From: Microbacteriaceae bacterium | GTDB taxonomy: Bacteria > Actinomycetota > Actinomycetes > Actinomycetales > Microbacteriaceae | Length of the DNA stretch: 5,098 nt | Reading direction: 5' to 3' | NCBI GenBank assembly: GCA_012719255.1 | Contig: JAAYAS010000202.1 | Location: 1 to 5,098 of the forward strand | Part shown: positions 1 to 5,098 of the stretch, piece after piece | How the letters are laid out: every line of letters starts with the position of its first letter | Position numbering within the stretch: position 1 is the first letter of the stretch | Position numbers and translations under genes: made by a program | The notes under the pieces: generated by a model | What the model saw: the letters and a program-made list of their open reading frames with translations, nothing else | What the model was told of the DNA's origin: nothing | Databases searched by the model: none

Positions 1-57
1 CTCGACGGCGTCGGACTCGGGTGCGGGGCCGTTCGCGGCGGCGGCATCGTTCGACAT
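1..57 (-). CDS. N-terminal fragment of an unidentified protein (runs off the left edge)
   Basis: Only the first 19 codons are in the window, reading MSNDAAAANGPAPESDAVE. The ATG at 57-55 is the only ATG, GTG or TTG codon in frame after the stop codon of the upstream gene at 120-118, so the start is well fixed if the gene is real. The visible residues are Ala, Pro, Asn and acidic, which looks like a disordered N-terminal tail and says nothing about function. There is no convincing Shine-Dalgarno, but a TANNNT hexamer lies 6 nt before the ATG, as in leaderless actinobacterial genes. In mycobacteria the DUF3107 gene lies close to a DEAD-box RNA helicase gene (rhlE, Rv3211), so a DEAD/DEAH-box helicase is one candidate. 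That is a guess from gene order only; no helicase motif is visible. Confidence 0.55.
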   Translation of the reverse strand, partial: MSNDAAAANGPAPESDAVE

Positions 58-63
58 GCCGCC

Positions 64-69
64 AGGGTA
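64..69 (-). promoter_or_regulatory. Candidate -10 box (TACCCT) of a leaderless promoter for the left-edge gene
   Basis: Read on the minus strand the hexamer is TACCCT, a match to the actinobacterial TANNNT -10 consensus. It is followed by the 6-nt spacer GGCGGC and then the ATG at 57. That places the expected transcription start on or next to the A of the start codon. No good -35 hexamer is seen 16-18 nt upstream, which is common in high-GC actinobacteria. The same geometry is found before adnA. TANNNT is a weak pattern and can occur by chance. Confidence 0.35.
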
Positions 70-85
70 CTGCGAGCCCCCGACA

Positions 86-111
86 GCCGGGCGCGGCGGC
101 CCGGCGCCGGG
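86..111 (-). other. GC-rich hairpin-forming repeats in the gap after the membrane protein gene
   Basis: On the plus strand GCCGGG (86-91) can pair with CCCGGC (100-105) across an 8-nt loop. CCCGGC also pairs with GCCGGG at 106-111, making the perfect 12-bp palindrome at 100-111. The two structures are mutually exclusive. They lie just past the stop codon of the membrane protein gene, where a terminator could be, but no T-tract follows in the minus direction, so intrinsic termination is unproven. In DNA this rich in GC such pairings also arise by chance. Confidence 0.2.
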
Positions 112-117
112 GCGGGG

Positions 118-444
118 TCAGACGCGCGAGCGGCCGACGTGGCTGAGCCGGTCGAGCAGGTCCTTGTCGTCGGCGGCGCGGCGCACCGGCAGCGTGATCG
201 CGAGGCCGATGCACACGCCGGCGGTGATGAGCACGAGCAGCACCCACACCCAGGCGCGGTCGAAGGCGATCCAGGCGAAGCCGTCGACCCGGGAGAGCCA
301 GCTCGCGACGACCGCCCAGCCGATCGCGGTCGCGGCGCCGATCGCGGGCACGAGCGCGGGGCCGACCTTGCCGGCCGGCCGCAGCAGCGGCCAGGCGGCG
401 AGGCCGATCGCGAGGCCGTAGAGTCCGGCGAAGAGGAGCTCCAT
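118..444 (-). CDS. Small three-helix membrane protein of unknown function
   Basis: The product is 108 aa. I do not recognise its family. Three hydrophobic stretches are visible: about residues 3-21, 28-50 and 64-87, separated by short polar turns (RPAGK; SRVDGF). The tail of about 20 residues after the last helix is charged (RRAADDKDLLDRL...) and ends in basic residues, so it is probably cytosolic; counting three helices back would put the N-terminus outside, but this orientation is uncertain. There is no signal peptidase site or lipobox. The ATG at 444 is the only methionine and follows the DUF3107 stop codon by 12 bp, in the same frame. With no clear Shine-Dalgarno, translation probably depends on coupling to DUF3107 in a shared transcript. 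The gene ends in TGA at 120-118. Being next to DUF3107 and DNA-repair genes does not define a role. Confidence 0.75.
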   Translation of the reverse strand: MELLFAGLYGLAIGLAAWPLLRPAGKVGPALVPAIGAATAIGWAVVASWLSRVDGFAWIAFDRAWVWVLLVLITAGVCIGLAITLPVRRAADDKDLLDRLSHVGRSRV

Positions 445-456
445 GACCGGTCGGGG

Positions 457-672
457 CTAGGCGACGAAGCCGACGCGGCGCTGGGTCTCCTCGCCGATCT
501 CGATGTACGCGAGCAGCTCGCGGTTCACGAGGATGACGCGGCCCTTGTCGTCGGTGAAGCGGACCACCGGCGAGGCGCTCTCGGACACGAGCTTCTCGAT
601 CTCGGCCGCGGCGACGTCGGTCTCGAAGGTGAGCTCGCGGGGGGAGTGGACGATGCCGATGCGGATTTCCAC
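457..672 (-). CDS. DUF3107 domain protein (mycobacterial TB9.4/Rv3208A-like)
   Basis: The product is 71 aa, the usual size for this actinobacterial family of small cytosolic proteins of unknown function. Family-like features are the opening EIRIGIVHSPRELTFE, the central region VVRFTDDKGRVILVN, the segment AYIEIG and the closing RRVGF. From memory these match the pattern of mycobacterial TB9.4; no alignment was run. The reading frame stays open far upstream, into the divergent adnA gene, so the start had to be chosen. GTG at 672 is preferred because it begins exactly where family similarity begins and has the Shine-Dalgarno GAAAGG 6 nt upstream. It also keeps the gene clear of adnA. It heads a minus-strand unit with the membrane protein 12 bp downstream and is divergent from adnA. 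The biochemical role is unknown. Stop codon TAG at 459-457. Confidence 0.88.
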   Translation of the reverse strand: MEIRIGIVHSPRELTFETDVAAAEIEKLVSESASPVVRFTDDKGRVILVNRELLAYIEIGEETQRRVGFVA

Positions 673-705
673 GGGGCGCCTTTCGGTCGGGAGACGTGAC
701 GCCCC
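673..705 (-). repeat. 6-bp inverted repeat flanking the DUF3107 ribosome binding site
   Basis: GGGGCG (673-678) and CGCCCC (700-705) are perfect inverted copies 21 bp apart. On the minus strand the second arm touches the GTG start codon and the Shine-Dalgarno lies between the arms. If transcription starts at or beyond 705 the leader could fold into a hairpin that holds the Shine-Dalgarno in its loop. The -10 box proposed at 707-712 would start transcription near 700 and leave one arm out, in which case this would be at most a DNA site. Six GC base pairs can occur by chance here. Confidence 0.15.
679..684 (-). promoter_or_regulatory. Shine-Dalgarno of the DUF3107 gene (GAAAGG)
   Basis: Read on the minus strand, GAAAGG lies 6 nt before the GTG at 672. 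This site decides the start of the DUF3107 gene, whose frame is open for hundreds of bases further upstream. Confidence 0.65.
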
Positions 706-706
706 A

Positions 707-712
707 AGCGTA
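707..712 (-). promoter_or_regulatory. Candidate -10 box (TACGCT) for the DUF3107 unit
   Basis: TACGCT on the minus strand fits TANNNT and would start transcription near position 700, giving a leader of about 28 nt that contains the GAAAGG Shine-Dalgarno. No convincing -35 hexamer is seen. The box is about 40 bp from the candidate adnA -10 on the other strand, so the two promoters would share the same 90-bp region. Confidence 0.35.
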
Positions 713-750
713 GACGGCGGCCGCTCGGAGGTCGTGTCGGAGGCCGCCGA

Positions 751-756
751 TACGGT
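751..756 (+). promoter_or_regulatory. Candidate -10 box (TACGGT) of a leaderless adnA promoter
   Basis: TACGGT fits TANNNT and is followed by the 6-nt spacer GATGCC and then the adnA ATG at 763, so transcription is expected to start at or within one base of the start codon. A weak Shine-Dalgarno-like GGTGA (754-758) is only 4 nt from the ATG and overlaps the -10 box; a better AG-rich stretch, GGAGG near 739-743, is too far away. The first 30 nt of the gene are relatively A-rich for this genome, which suits leaderless initiation. No clear -35 is visible. Confidence 0.4.
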
Positions 757-762
757 GATGCC

Positions 763-3700
763 ATGAGCGAACACGAGCAGGCGCAGCCGCATCCCGACCC
801 GGCGCCCGAGCCCGGCCCGGGGCCGGCGATCGACCCCGCCCGGGGGCCCGGGCTCGACCCGGGTCAGCGGGCCGTCGTCGACGCCGCCGGGCGCGAGTCG
901 CTGGCGGTGATCGGCGCACCGGGCAGCGGGCGCACGACGGCGCTCGTCGAGCTCGTCGCCGCGCGGGTCGAGGCCGGCACCCCGCCCGAGCGCATCCTCG
1001 CGGTCGCCGCGAACCGCCGGCTCGCGGCCGCGCTGCGCGACCGGCTGCACCGCCGCATCCGGCTCGCCGCCCGGGGCGCGACGCTCGGCCGCACGATGCC
1101 CTCGGTGGCGATGGAGATCATCGCCGACCACCGGGCGCGCACCGGCGAGGCGCCGCCGAAGCTGCTCACCGGCTCGCAGCAGGATGCGATTCTCGCCGAC
1201 CTCCTCGCCGGCGAGCTCGACGAGACCGGCACCGTCGCGCGCCGCCGCGGGGCGGCGGGCTGGCCCGAGTGGCTCTCGCCGGAGACCCTCGCGCTGCGGG
1301 GCTTCCGCGACGAGCTACGGGCCCTGCTCGCGGCGATGGCCGAGCACGGGGTGGGGCCCGAGCGGCTCGCCGCGCTCGCCGCCGACCCCGCGGCCGAGCC
1401 GCCGGCGGGGGAGCGGCACCGGGCGCTCTGGGCGGGAGCCGCGGTGCTCGCGCGCGACTACGACGACGTGCTCGGCCGCGCCTACGAGAGCGCCTACGAC
1501 ACGCCGACCTCGCTCGCCGAGGCGGCCCGGCTGCTCGGCGAGCGCGACGGCGCGGGCCGTCCCGCGCTCGGCGACCTCGAGCTCGTCGTCGTCGACGACG
1601 CGCAGGAGCTCACCGAGCCGGCCCGGCGCCTCCTCGCCGCGTTCGAGCGCGCCGGGGCGAGCATCGTGACCTTCGGCGACCCCGATCTCGCCACCGGCGC
1701 CTTCCACGGCGGTCGGGCCGAGTTCGCGACGAACTGGCGCGACACCGGGGATGCCGCGCCGCCGCGCCTGCTGCTGCCGCTCGTGCACCGGCACGGCCCC
1801 GAGCTGCGGGCGCTCGTCGCAGAGACCTCGCAGCGGGCCGGGGCGCGCGGCGAGGGCGCCCACCGCAAGGCGCCGAGCGCGCTGCCGCCGATCGCCGGCG
1901 CCGACCCCGACGCGATCCCGGTCGCGGCCCACCGGGCCTGCGCGAGCGAGAGCGAGGAGGCGGAGCTCGCGGCGGGCTGGCTGCGGCGCCTCCACCTCAC
2001 CGAGGGCGTGCCCTGGCGCGAGATGGCGGTGATCACCCGCACCGGCGCCCGGCTGCCGCAGCTCGCGCGCGCCTTCGACCGCGCCGGCATCCCCACGGTC
2101 TCGTCGACGTCGGTCGCGGCCGCCGACGACGCGACGGTGCGGGCCATCCTCGATCTCGCCGGGCTCGCGGTGCACGGCGAGCCCGAGGCGATGCGCAGCG
2201 GCGCGCTCCAGCGCATCCTCGCCTCGCCGCTCCACGGCGTCGACCCGCTCGAGTTCCGCCGGGTGCGCCGCGCCGCGTACCTCGCCGAGGCGGCCGCGCA
2301 CGCCGAGGCCGCCGGCGACGGGGCCGCCGGCGACGGGGCCGCGGCCGGCGATGCCGAGCCGCGCGTCGAGCGCTCCGGGCTCAACGTGCTCGTCGACACC
2401 GTCGAGGCCGAGGCGGCGGGCGGGCGCGACGCCGTCGGCTCGGACGTGCTCGACGCGCTCGCGGGCTCCGCCCGCCCGCACGCGGCGAACGCGGTGCGCG
2501 CGCTCGTCGACGTGCTGCGGCGGATGCGCGCCCGGCTCGGGGAGGCCGAGCCGATCGACACCGTGCTCTACGAGGCGTGGCGCGATCCCCGCCGCGCCGA
2601 CGAGTGGCAGCGGCTCGCGCTCGCGGGCGGCGCCGGGTCGGCCGAGCTGCACCGCCGGCTCGACGCGCTCGTCGTGCTCTTCGACCGCGCGAAGCGCTTC
2701 GTCGAGCGCGAGCCGGGCGCCTCGCTCGCGAGCTTCCTCGCCGAGTGGCAGCGCGATTCCGTCGTCGACGACTCGCTCGGCGGCCGCGTCGTCAGCGATG
2801 CGGTGACGCTCACCACGCCCGCCGGCGCCGTCGGTCTCGAATGGCGGGCGGTCGTCGCCATCGGCATGAACGAGGGCGTGTGGCCGAACCTGCGCGTGCG
2901 CGACACGCTGCTCGGCGCCGGCCGGCTCGAGGAGGCGCTGAGCGACGAGCGCCCCGCGCCGATCGTCGACCGCCGGCGGGCCGTGCTCGACGACGAGACC
3001 CGGATGCTCGTGGCCGCCCTCTCGCGCAGCCGCGAGCACCTGCTCATCACCTCGGTCGCCGATGAGGAGCGGCAGCCCTCGCCGTTCCTCCGCTGGCTGG
3101 GGCTGCCCGAGCTGCCCGACCGCTTCGCCATCGGCGATGCGAGCGGCCTCGGCTACGGCCAGGTGACCCTCTCCGGGCTCGCCGCGCGGCTGCGCCGCGA
3201 ACTCGCGGCGCCCCGCCGCGCCGCCGACCCCGCCGAGGCCGACGCCGAACGCGCACTCGCGCGCCTCGCCGCCGAGGGCGTCGCCGGCGCCCACCCCCGC
3301 GACTGGTGGGGCATCCGCGGCCGCTCGACGCTCGCACCGCTGCGGCACCCCGACGATCTCGCGGCCCTCGAGCTCGCCGTGTCGCCCTCGGGCATCGACC
3401 GCTTCCGGGAGTGCGGCGTGAACTGGTTCGTCGGCGAGCAGGTGCAGGCGCCGTCGTCGGAGGCGCAGTCGATGGGTCGGCTGATCCACCTCGTCGCCGA
3501 GCGCGAGCACGAGTTCGACGACGTGGAGGCGCTCGTCGCCTTCGCGCGGGCGGAGTTCGCGCAGCTCGAGTTCGGCGCCCCCTGGCTCGCCGAGGTGCAG
3601 GGCAATCGCGTCGAGACGGCCACGCGCACGCTGTGGCACTACCTGCGCAGGGACGGCGTCGTGCCGATCGCGACCGAGACGGCGATCCGCGCCGAGATCG

Positions 3701-4242
3701 ACGAGACCGTCGAGCACCTCCGGGCCGCCGAGGGCGCCGAGCCCGCCGAGGTCGACGTCCGCGTCGTGCTTCGCGGCCGCATCGACCGCGTCGAACGCGA
3801 TGCCGAGGGCGTGCGCATCATCGATTTCAAGACGGGAACCTCGCACCCGACGGGTCGCGAGCTGCCCGACCACGGCCAGCTCCGCGCCTACCAGCTCGCC
3901 TTCCGCGCCGGGGCGCTCGCCGAGCACGGCGCCGGGCCCGACGAGGTCGAGCTCGCCGCGGCCGCCCTCGTGCACCCCGAGCTGCCGCAGAAGCCGCAGA
4001 AGAGGAACGGGTACAACCCGTGCAAGGTCTCGTTGCAGCCGGCCGTCCCCGTCGAGGAGCTCGACGACCTGCGGCACGACCTCGTCGGCATCGCGCTCGG
4101 CCAGGCCGGACTCCCGGTCGCCGGCGCCACCGCCGACTTCGACGCGCCGCCGGTGTTCCACGCCGACCCCGAGAGCCACTGCACCGGCGGCCGCTTCGTC
4201 CACGCCTGCCGCATCCACAGCATCGCCGAGGTGACCGCATGA
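763..4242 (+). CDS. adnA: AdnA-like subunit of the AdnAB helicase-nuclease (degenerate UvrD motor plus RecB-type nuclease)
   Basis: The 1159-aa protein is predicted to be the AdnA subunit of the actinobacterial complex that resects DNA double-strand breaks for recombination. Domain order: a Pro/Gly-rich tail (1-31); a superfamily 1 motor (about 32-760) with GAPGSGRTT (51-59), VVVDDAQ (275-281), GDPDLATGAFHGG (305-317), LTTPAGAVGLEW (683-694) and ALSRSR (752-757); and a PD-(D/E)XK nuclease (about 870-1159). The nuclease keeps His909, GRIDR with Asp1008, DFK with Asp1021 and Lys1023, and Gln1039/Tyr1043; the 13- and 2-residue spacing equals that of RecB Asp1067, Asp1080 and Lys1082. The motor looks impaired: Arg57 replaces the Walker A lysine and Asp279 the catalytic glutamate. 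Cys884, Cys1140 and Cys1149 fit AddB/AdnA iron-sulfur positions, but the fourth is Gly1143. It is somewhat longer than mycobacterial AdnA (about 1050 aa) owing to its tail and linkers. ATG at 763 is the only sensible start. The next gene overlaps by 4 bp. An AddB-like or generic UvrD/RecB fusion name is possible. Confidence 0.85.
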   Translation: MSEHEQAQPHPDPAPEPGPGPAIDPARGPGLDPGQRAVVDAAGRESLAVIGAPGSGRTTALVELVAARVEAGTPPERILAVAANRRLAAALRDRLHRRIRLAARGATLGRTMPSVAMEIIADHRARTGEAPPKLLTGSQQDAILADLLAGELDETGTVARRRGAAGWPEWLSPETLALRGFRDELRALLAAMAEHGVGPERLAALAADPAAEPPAGERHRALWAGAAVLARDYDDVLGRAYESAYDTPTSLAEAARLLGERDGAGRPALGDLELVVVDDAQELTEPARRLLAAFERAGASIVTFGDPDLATGAFHGGRAEFATNWRDTGDAAPPRLLLPLVHRHGPELRALVAETSQRAGARGEGAHRKAPSALPPIAGADPDAIPVAAHRACASESEEAELAAGWLRRLHLTEGVPWREMAVITRTGARLPQLARAFDRAGIPTVSSTSVAAADDATVRAILDLAGLAVHGEPEAMRSGALQRILASPLHGVDPLEFRRVRRAAYLAEAAAHAEAAGDGAAGDGAAAGDAEPRVERSGLNVLVDTVEAEAAGGRDAVGSDVLDALAGSARPHAANAVRALVDVLRRMRARLGEAEPIDTVLYEAWRDPRRADEWQRLALAGGAGSAELHRRLDALVVLFDRAKRFVEREPGASLASFLAEWQRDSVVDDSLGGRVVSDAVTLTTPAGAVGLEWRAVVAIGMNEGVWPNLRVRDTLLGAGRLEEALSDERPAPIVDRRRAVLDDETRMLVAALSRSREHLLITSVADEERQPSPFLRWLGLPELPDRFAIGDASGLGYGQVTLSGLAARLRRELAAPRRAADPAEADAERALARLAAEGVAGAHPRDWWGIRGRSTLAPLRHPDDLAALELAVSPSGIDRFRECGVNWFVGEQVQAPSSEAQSMGRLIHLVAEREHEFDDVEALVAFARAEFAQLEFGAPWLAEVQGNRVETATRTLWHYLRRDGVVPIATETAIRAEIDETVEHLRAAEGAEPAEVDVRVVLRGRIDRVERDAEGVRIIDFKTGTSHPTGRELPDHGQLRAYQLAFRAGALAEHGAGPDEVELAAAALVHPELPQKPQKRNGYNPCKVSLQPAVPVEELDDLRHDLVGIALGQAGLPVAGATADFDAPPVFHADPESHCTGGRFVHACRIHSIAEVTA
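2308..2352 (+). repeat. Short in-frame tandem repeat in adnA (15-bp unit)
   Basis: Two perfect 15-bp copies (2308-2322 and 2323-2337) encode AAGDG twice (residues 516-525), followed by a degenerate third copy to about 2352 (AAAGD). The repeat lies in an Ala/Gly/Asp-rich linker between the helix ending HAEA and the segment RVERSG, inside the second half of the motor, well away from the helicase and nuclease motifs. It is probably a flexible loop whose copy number could differ between strains; each unit adds five residues without shifting the frame. Confidence 0.7.
4228..4234 (+). promoter_or_regulatory. Shine-Dalgarno of adnB inside the end of adnA (GAGGTGA)
   Basis: GAGGTGA ends 4 nt before the adnB ATG (7 nt counted from the GAGG core). 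It overlaps the last codons of adnA and settles the adnB start at 4239. With the ATGA overlap it points to translational coupling. Confidence 0.65.
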
Positions 4243-5098
4243 TCCCCGCCCCCGTTCGAGTCAGTCACGAGCAGATCGCCGAGGCGATCGCCGAGCCCGG
4301 CAAGGCCTGGTATCCGCCGACCGACGAGCAGCGGCGCATCATCGAGGCGCCGCTCGCCCCGGCCCTCGTCGTCGCCGGCGCCGGCAGCGGCAAGACCCAC
4401 ACGATGATGCTCCGCATCCTCTGGCTCATCGCGAACGAGGGCGTCGACCCTCGCGAGATCCTCGGCCTCACCTTCACGCGCAAGGCCGCCGGCGAGCTGC
4501 GCGAACGGGTCGAGACCGGCCTCCACCGGCTCCGCGAGAAGGGGCTCGTCGAGCTCGACGAGTTCGACCTCCCCGAGGTGTCGACGTACAACTCGTTCGC
4601 GAACACCATCTACCGGCAGTACGCGCTGCTCGTCGGCCGCGAGCCCGACGCCGTGCTCCTCGACGAGCCCGGAGCGGTCGCGCTCATGCGCGAGGTCGTG
4701 CTCGACAGCGACGACGAGGACCTGCGCGCGCTCGAGCGGGCGAACCTCGCGACGATCACCGCCACCGCCCTGAAGGTCGCCCGCGCCATGCGCGAGAACC
4801 GCCGTTCGTCGGCCGAGGTGCTCGAGTTCATCGCTCGCTTCGCCGACGAGTGGGAGCGGCTGCCGGGGAAGCGGATCCAGGAGGCCACCAAGTACCTCGT
4901 GCGCGTCGACGAGCTGCGCCCCTACGCGCGGCTCGCCGACGAGTTCGAGCGGCGCAAGCGCGCCCGCGGCTTCGTCGAGTTCAGCGACCAAGTCGCCACC
5001 GCCGCCGAGATCATCGAGCGCGACCCGTCGATCGCCGCCGAGGTGCGCGCCCAGGCGCGCGTGGTCATCCTCGACGAGTACCAGGACACCTCGGTCGC
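4239..5098 (+). CDS. adnB: AdnB-like subunit of the AdnAB helicase-nuclease, N-terminal part (runs off the right edge)
   Basis: The first 286 codons are present and the frame is still open at the edge. This is the N-terminal ATPase region of a UvrD-family superfamily 1 helicase: a Q-motif-like PTDEQRRII (27-35), an intact Walker A AGAGSGKT (46-53, Lys52), motif Ia LTFTRKAAGELRER (77-90), motif Ic STYNSFA (115-121), FVEFSD (245-250) and an intact Walker B VVILDEYQDTS (275-285, Asp279-Glu280). Unlike its upstream neighbour it keeps every motor residue that can be checked, so it is the likely DNA-translocating subunit. The adnA-then-adnB order matches mycobacteria. The ATG at 4239 overlaps the adnA stop codon in ATGA and has a Shine-Dalgarno. 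The C-terminal RecB-type nuclease expected for AdnB lies outside the window, so a plain UvrD-like helicase cannot be fully excluded. Confidence 0.85.
   Translation, partial: MIPAPVRVSHEQIAEAIAEPGKAWYPPTDEQRRIIEAPLAPALVVAGAGSGKTHTMMLRILWLIANEGVDPREILGLTFTRKAAGELRERVETGLHRLREKGLVELDEFDLPEVSTYNSFANTIYRQYALLVGREPDAVLLDEPGAVALMREVVLDSDDEDLRALERANLATITATALKVARAMRENRRSSAEVLEFIARFADEWERLPGKRIQEATKYLVRVDELRPYARLADEFERRKRARGFVEFSDQVATAAEIIERDPSIAAEVRAQARVVILDEYQDTSV

Noticed and set aside
139..699. A 186-codon plus-strand frame opposite the minus-strand genes
   Set aside because: It is rich in Asp, Glu, Gly, Ala and Arg with no motif, and lies antisense to DUF3107 and the membrane protein, both of which have credible protein features.
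835..865. Runs of CCCGGG and GGGCCC palindromes near the 5' end of adnA
   Set aside because: They encode the Pro/Gly-rich tail of AdnA (DPARGPGLDPG) and are explained by codon use at very high GC; no regulatory role can be supported.
457..1131. DUF3107 with a start far upstream, giving a 224-aa protein
   Set aside because: The extra residues would overlap the divergent promoter and the 5' end of adnA and are low-complexity. The GTG at 672 has a Shine-Dalgarno and matches the start of the family.
1269..3065. A 598-codon open frame on the plus strand inside adnA
   Set aside because: The product is almost entirely Arg and Ala, typical of an out-of-frame reading of GC-rich coding DNA, and it conflicts with the motif-rich adnA frame.
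1315..4218. A 967-codon open frame on the minus strand, opposite adnA
   Set aside because: It is the antisense shadow of a GC-rich gene. The translation is a low-complexity mix of Gly, Ala, Arg, Glu and Val with no recognisable motif, whereas the plus-strand frame shows ordered helicase and nuclease motifs.
3888..4991. A 367-codon open frame on the minus strand spanning the adnA/adnB junction
   Set aside because: It is antisense to both helicase genes and its content (Leu-, Glu-, Gly- and Ala-rich runs) changes character at the junction, as expected for a shadow of two different genes.
1..5098. A defence island, prophage, transposon or CRISPR system
   Set aside because: There are no transposase, integrase or phage motifs, no spaced direct repeats and no shift in composition. 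The helicase-nuclease pair matches the core repair complex AdnAB and not an accessory defence nuclease.

Overview
The window comes from a very GC-rich actinobacterium. The base composition is visibly well above 70% GC, third codon positions are almost all G or C, and long shadow reading frames run through the genes. The gene content (a DUF3107 protein beside a divergent pair of UvrD-type helicase/RecB-nuclease genes) matches the conserved actinobacterial neighbourhood that in mycobacteria holds TB9.4 (Rv3208A), adnA and adnB. The protein style suggests Microbacteriaceae, but this is inference and no marker gene in the window settles the genus.

Layout: positions 1-672 are a minus-strand block. 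Read in its own direction it starts with a 71-aa DUF3107 protein (672-457). A 108-aa three-helix membrane protein of unknown function follows after only 12 bp (444-118). After a 60-bp gap comes the first 19 codons of a gene that leaves the window at its left edge (57-1). Positions 673-762 are a 90-bp divergent promoter region. From 763 to the right edge is a plus-strand operon: a complete 1159-codon adnA-like gene (763-4242), overlapped by 4 bp by the start of an adnB-like gene (4239 to beyond 5098).

How the genes work together: AdnA and AdnB form the heterodimeric helicase-nuclease that resects DNA double-strand breaks in actinobacteria. The ATGA start/stop overlap, with a good Shine-Dalgarno inside the end of adnA, fits matched synthesis of the two subunits. 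The sequence shows a clear division of labour. The visible part of AdnB has intact ATPase motifs (Walker A with Lys52, Walker B with Asp279-Glu280). The AdnA motor is degenerate (Arg57 in place of the Walker A lysine, DDAQ in place of DExQ, altered motifs Ia, Ic and III), while its C-terminal nuclease has the full RecB-type active site (Asp1008, Asp1021, Lys1023). The AdnA iron-sulfur motif looks incomplete: the middle cysteine of the usual C-X2-C-X5-C triad is glycine.

Regulatory reading: adnA and the left-edge gene both have a TANNNT -10 hexamer ending exactly 6 nt before the ATG and no convincing Shine-Dalgarno, which suggests leaderless transcripts. DUF3107 instead has a short leader with a Shine-Dalgarno. 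I see no mobile elements, CRISPR arrays, tRNA or rRNA genes. This is a core chromosomal DNA-repair locus and not an accessory island. I do not see a previously undescribed system here; the points worth a second look are the AdnA motor and cluster changes and the start-site architecture.
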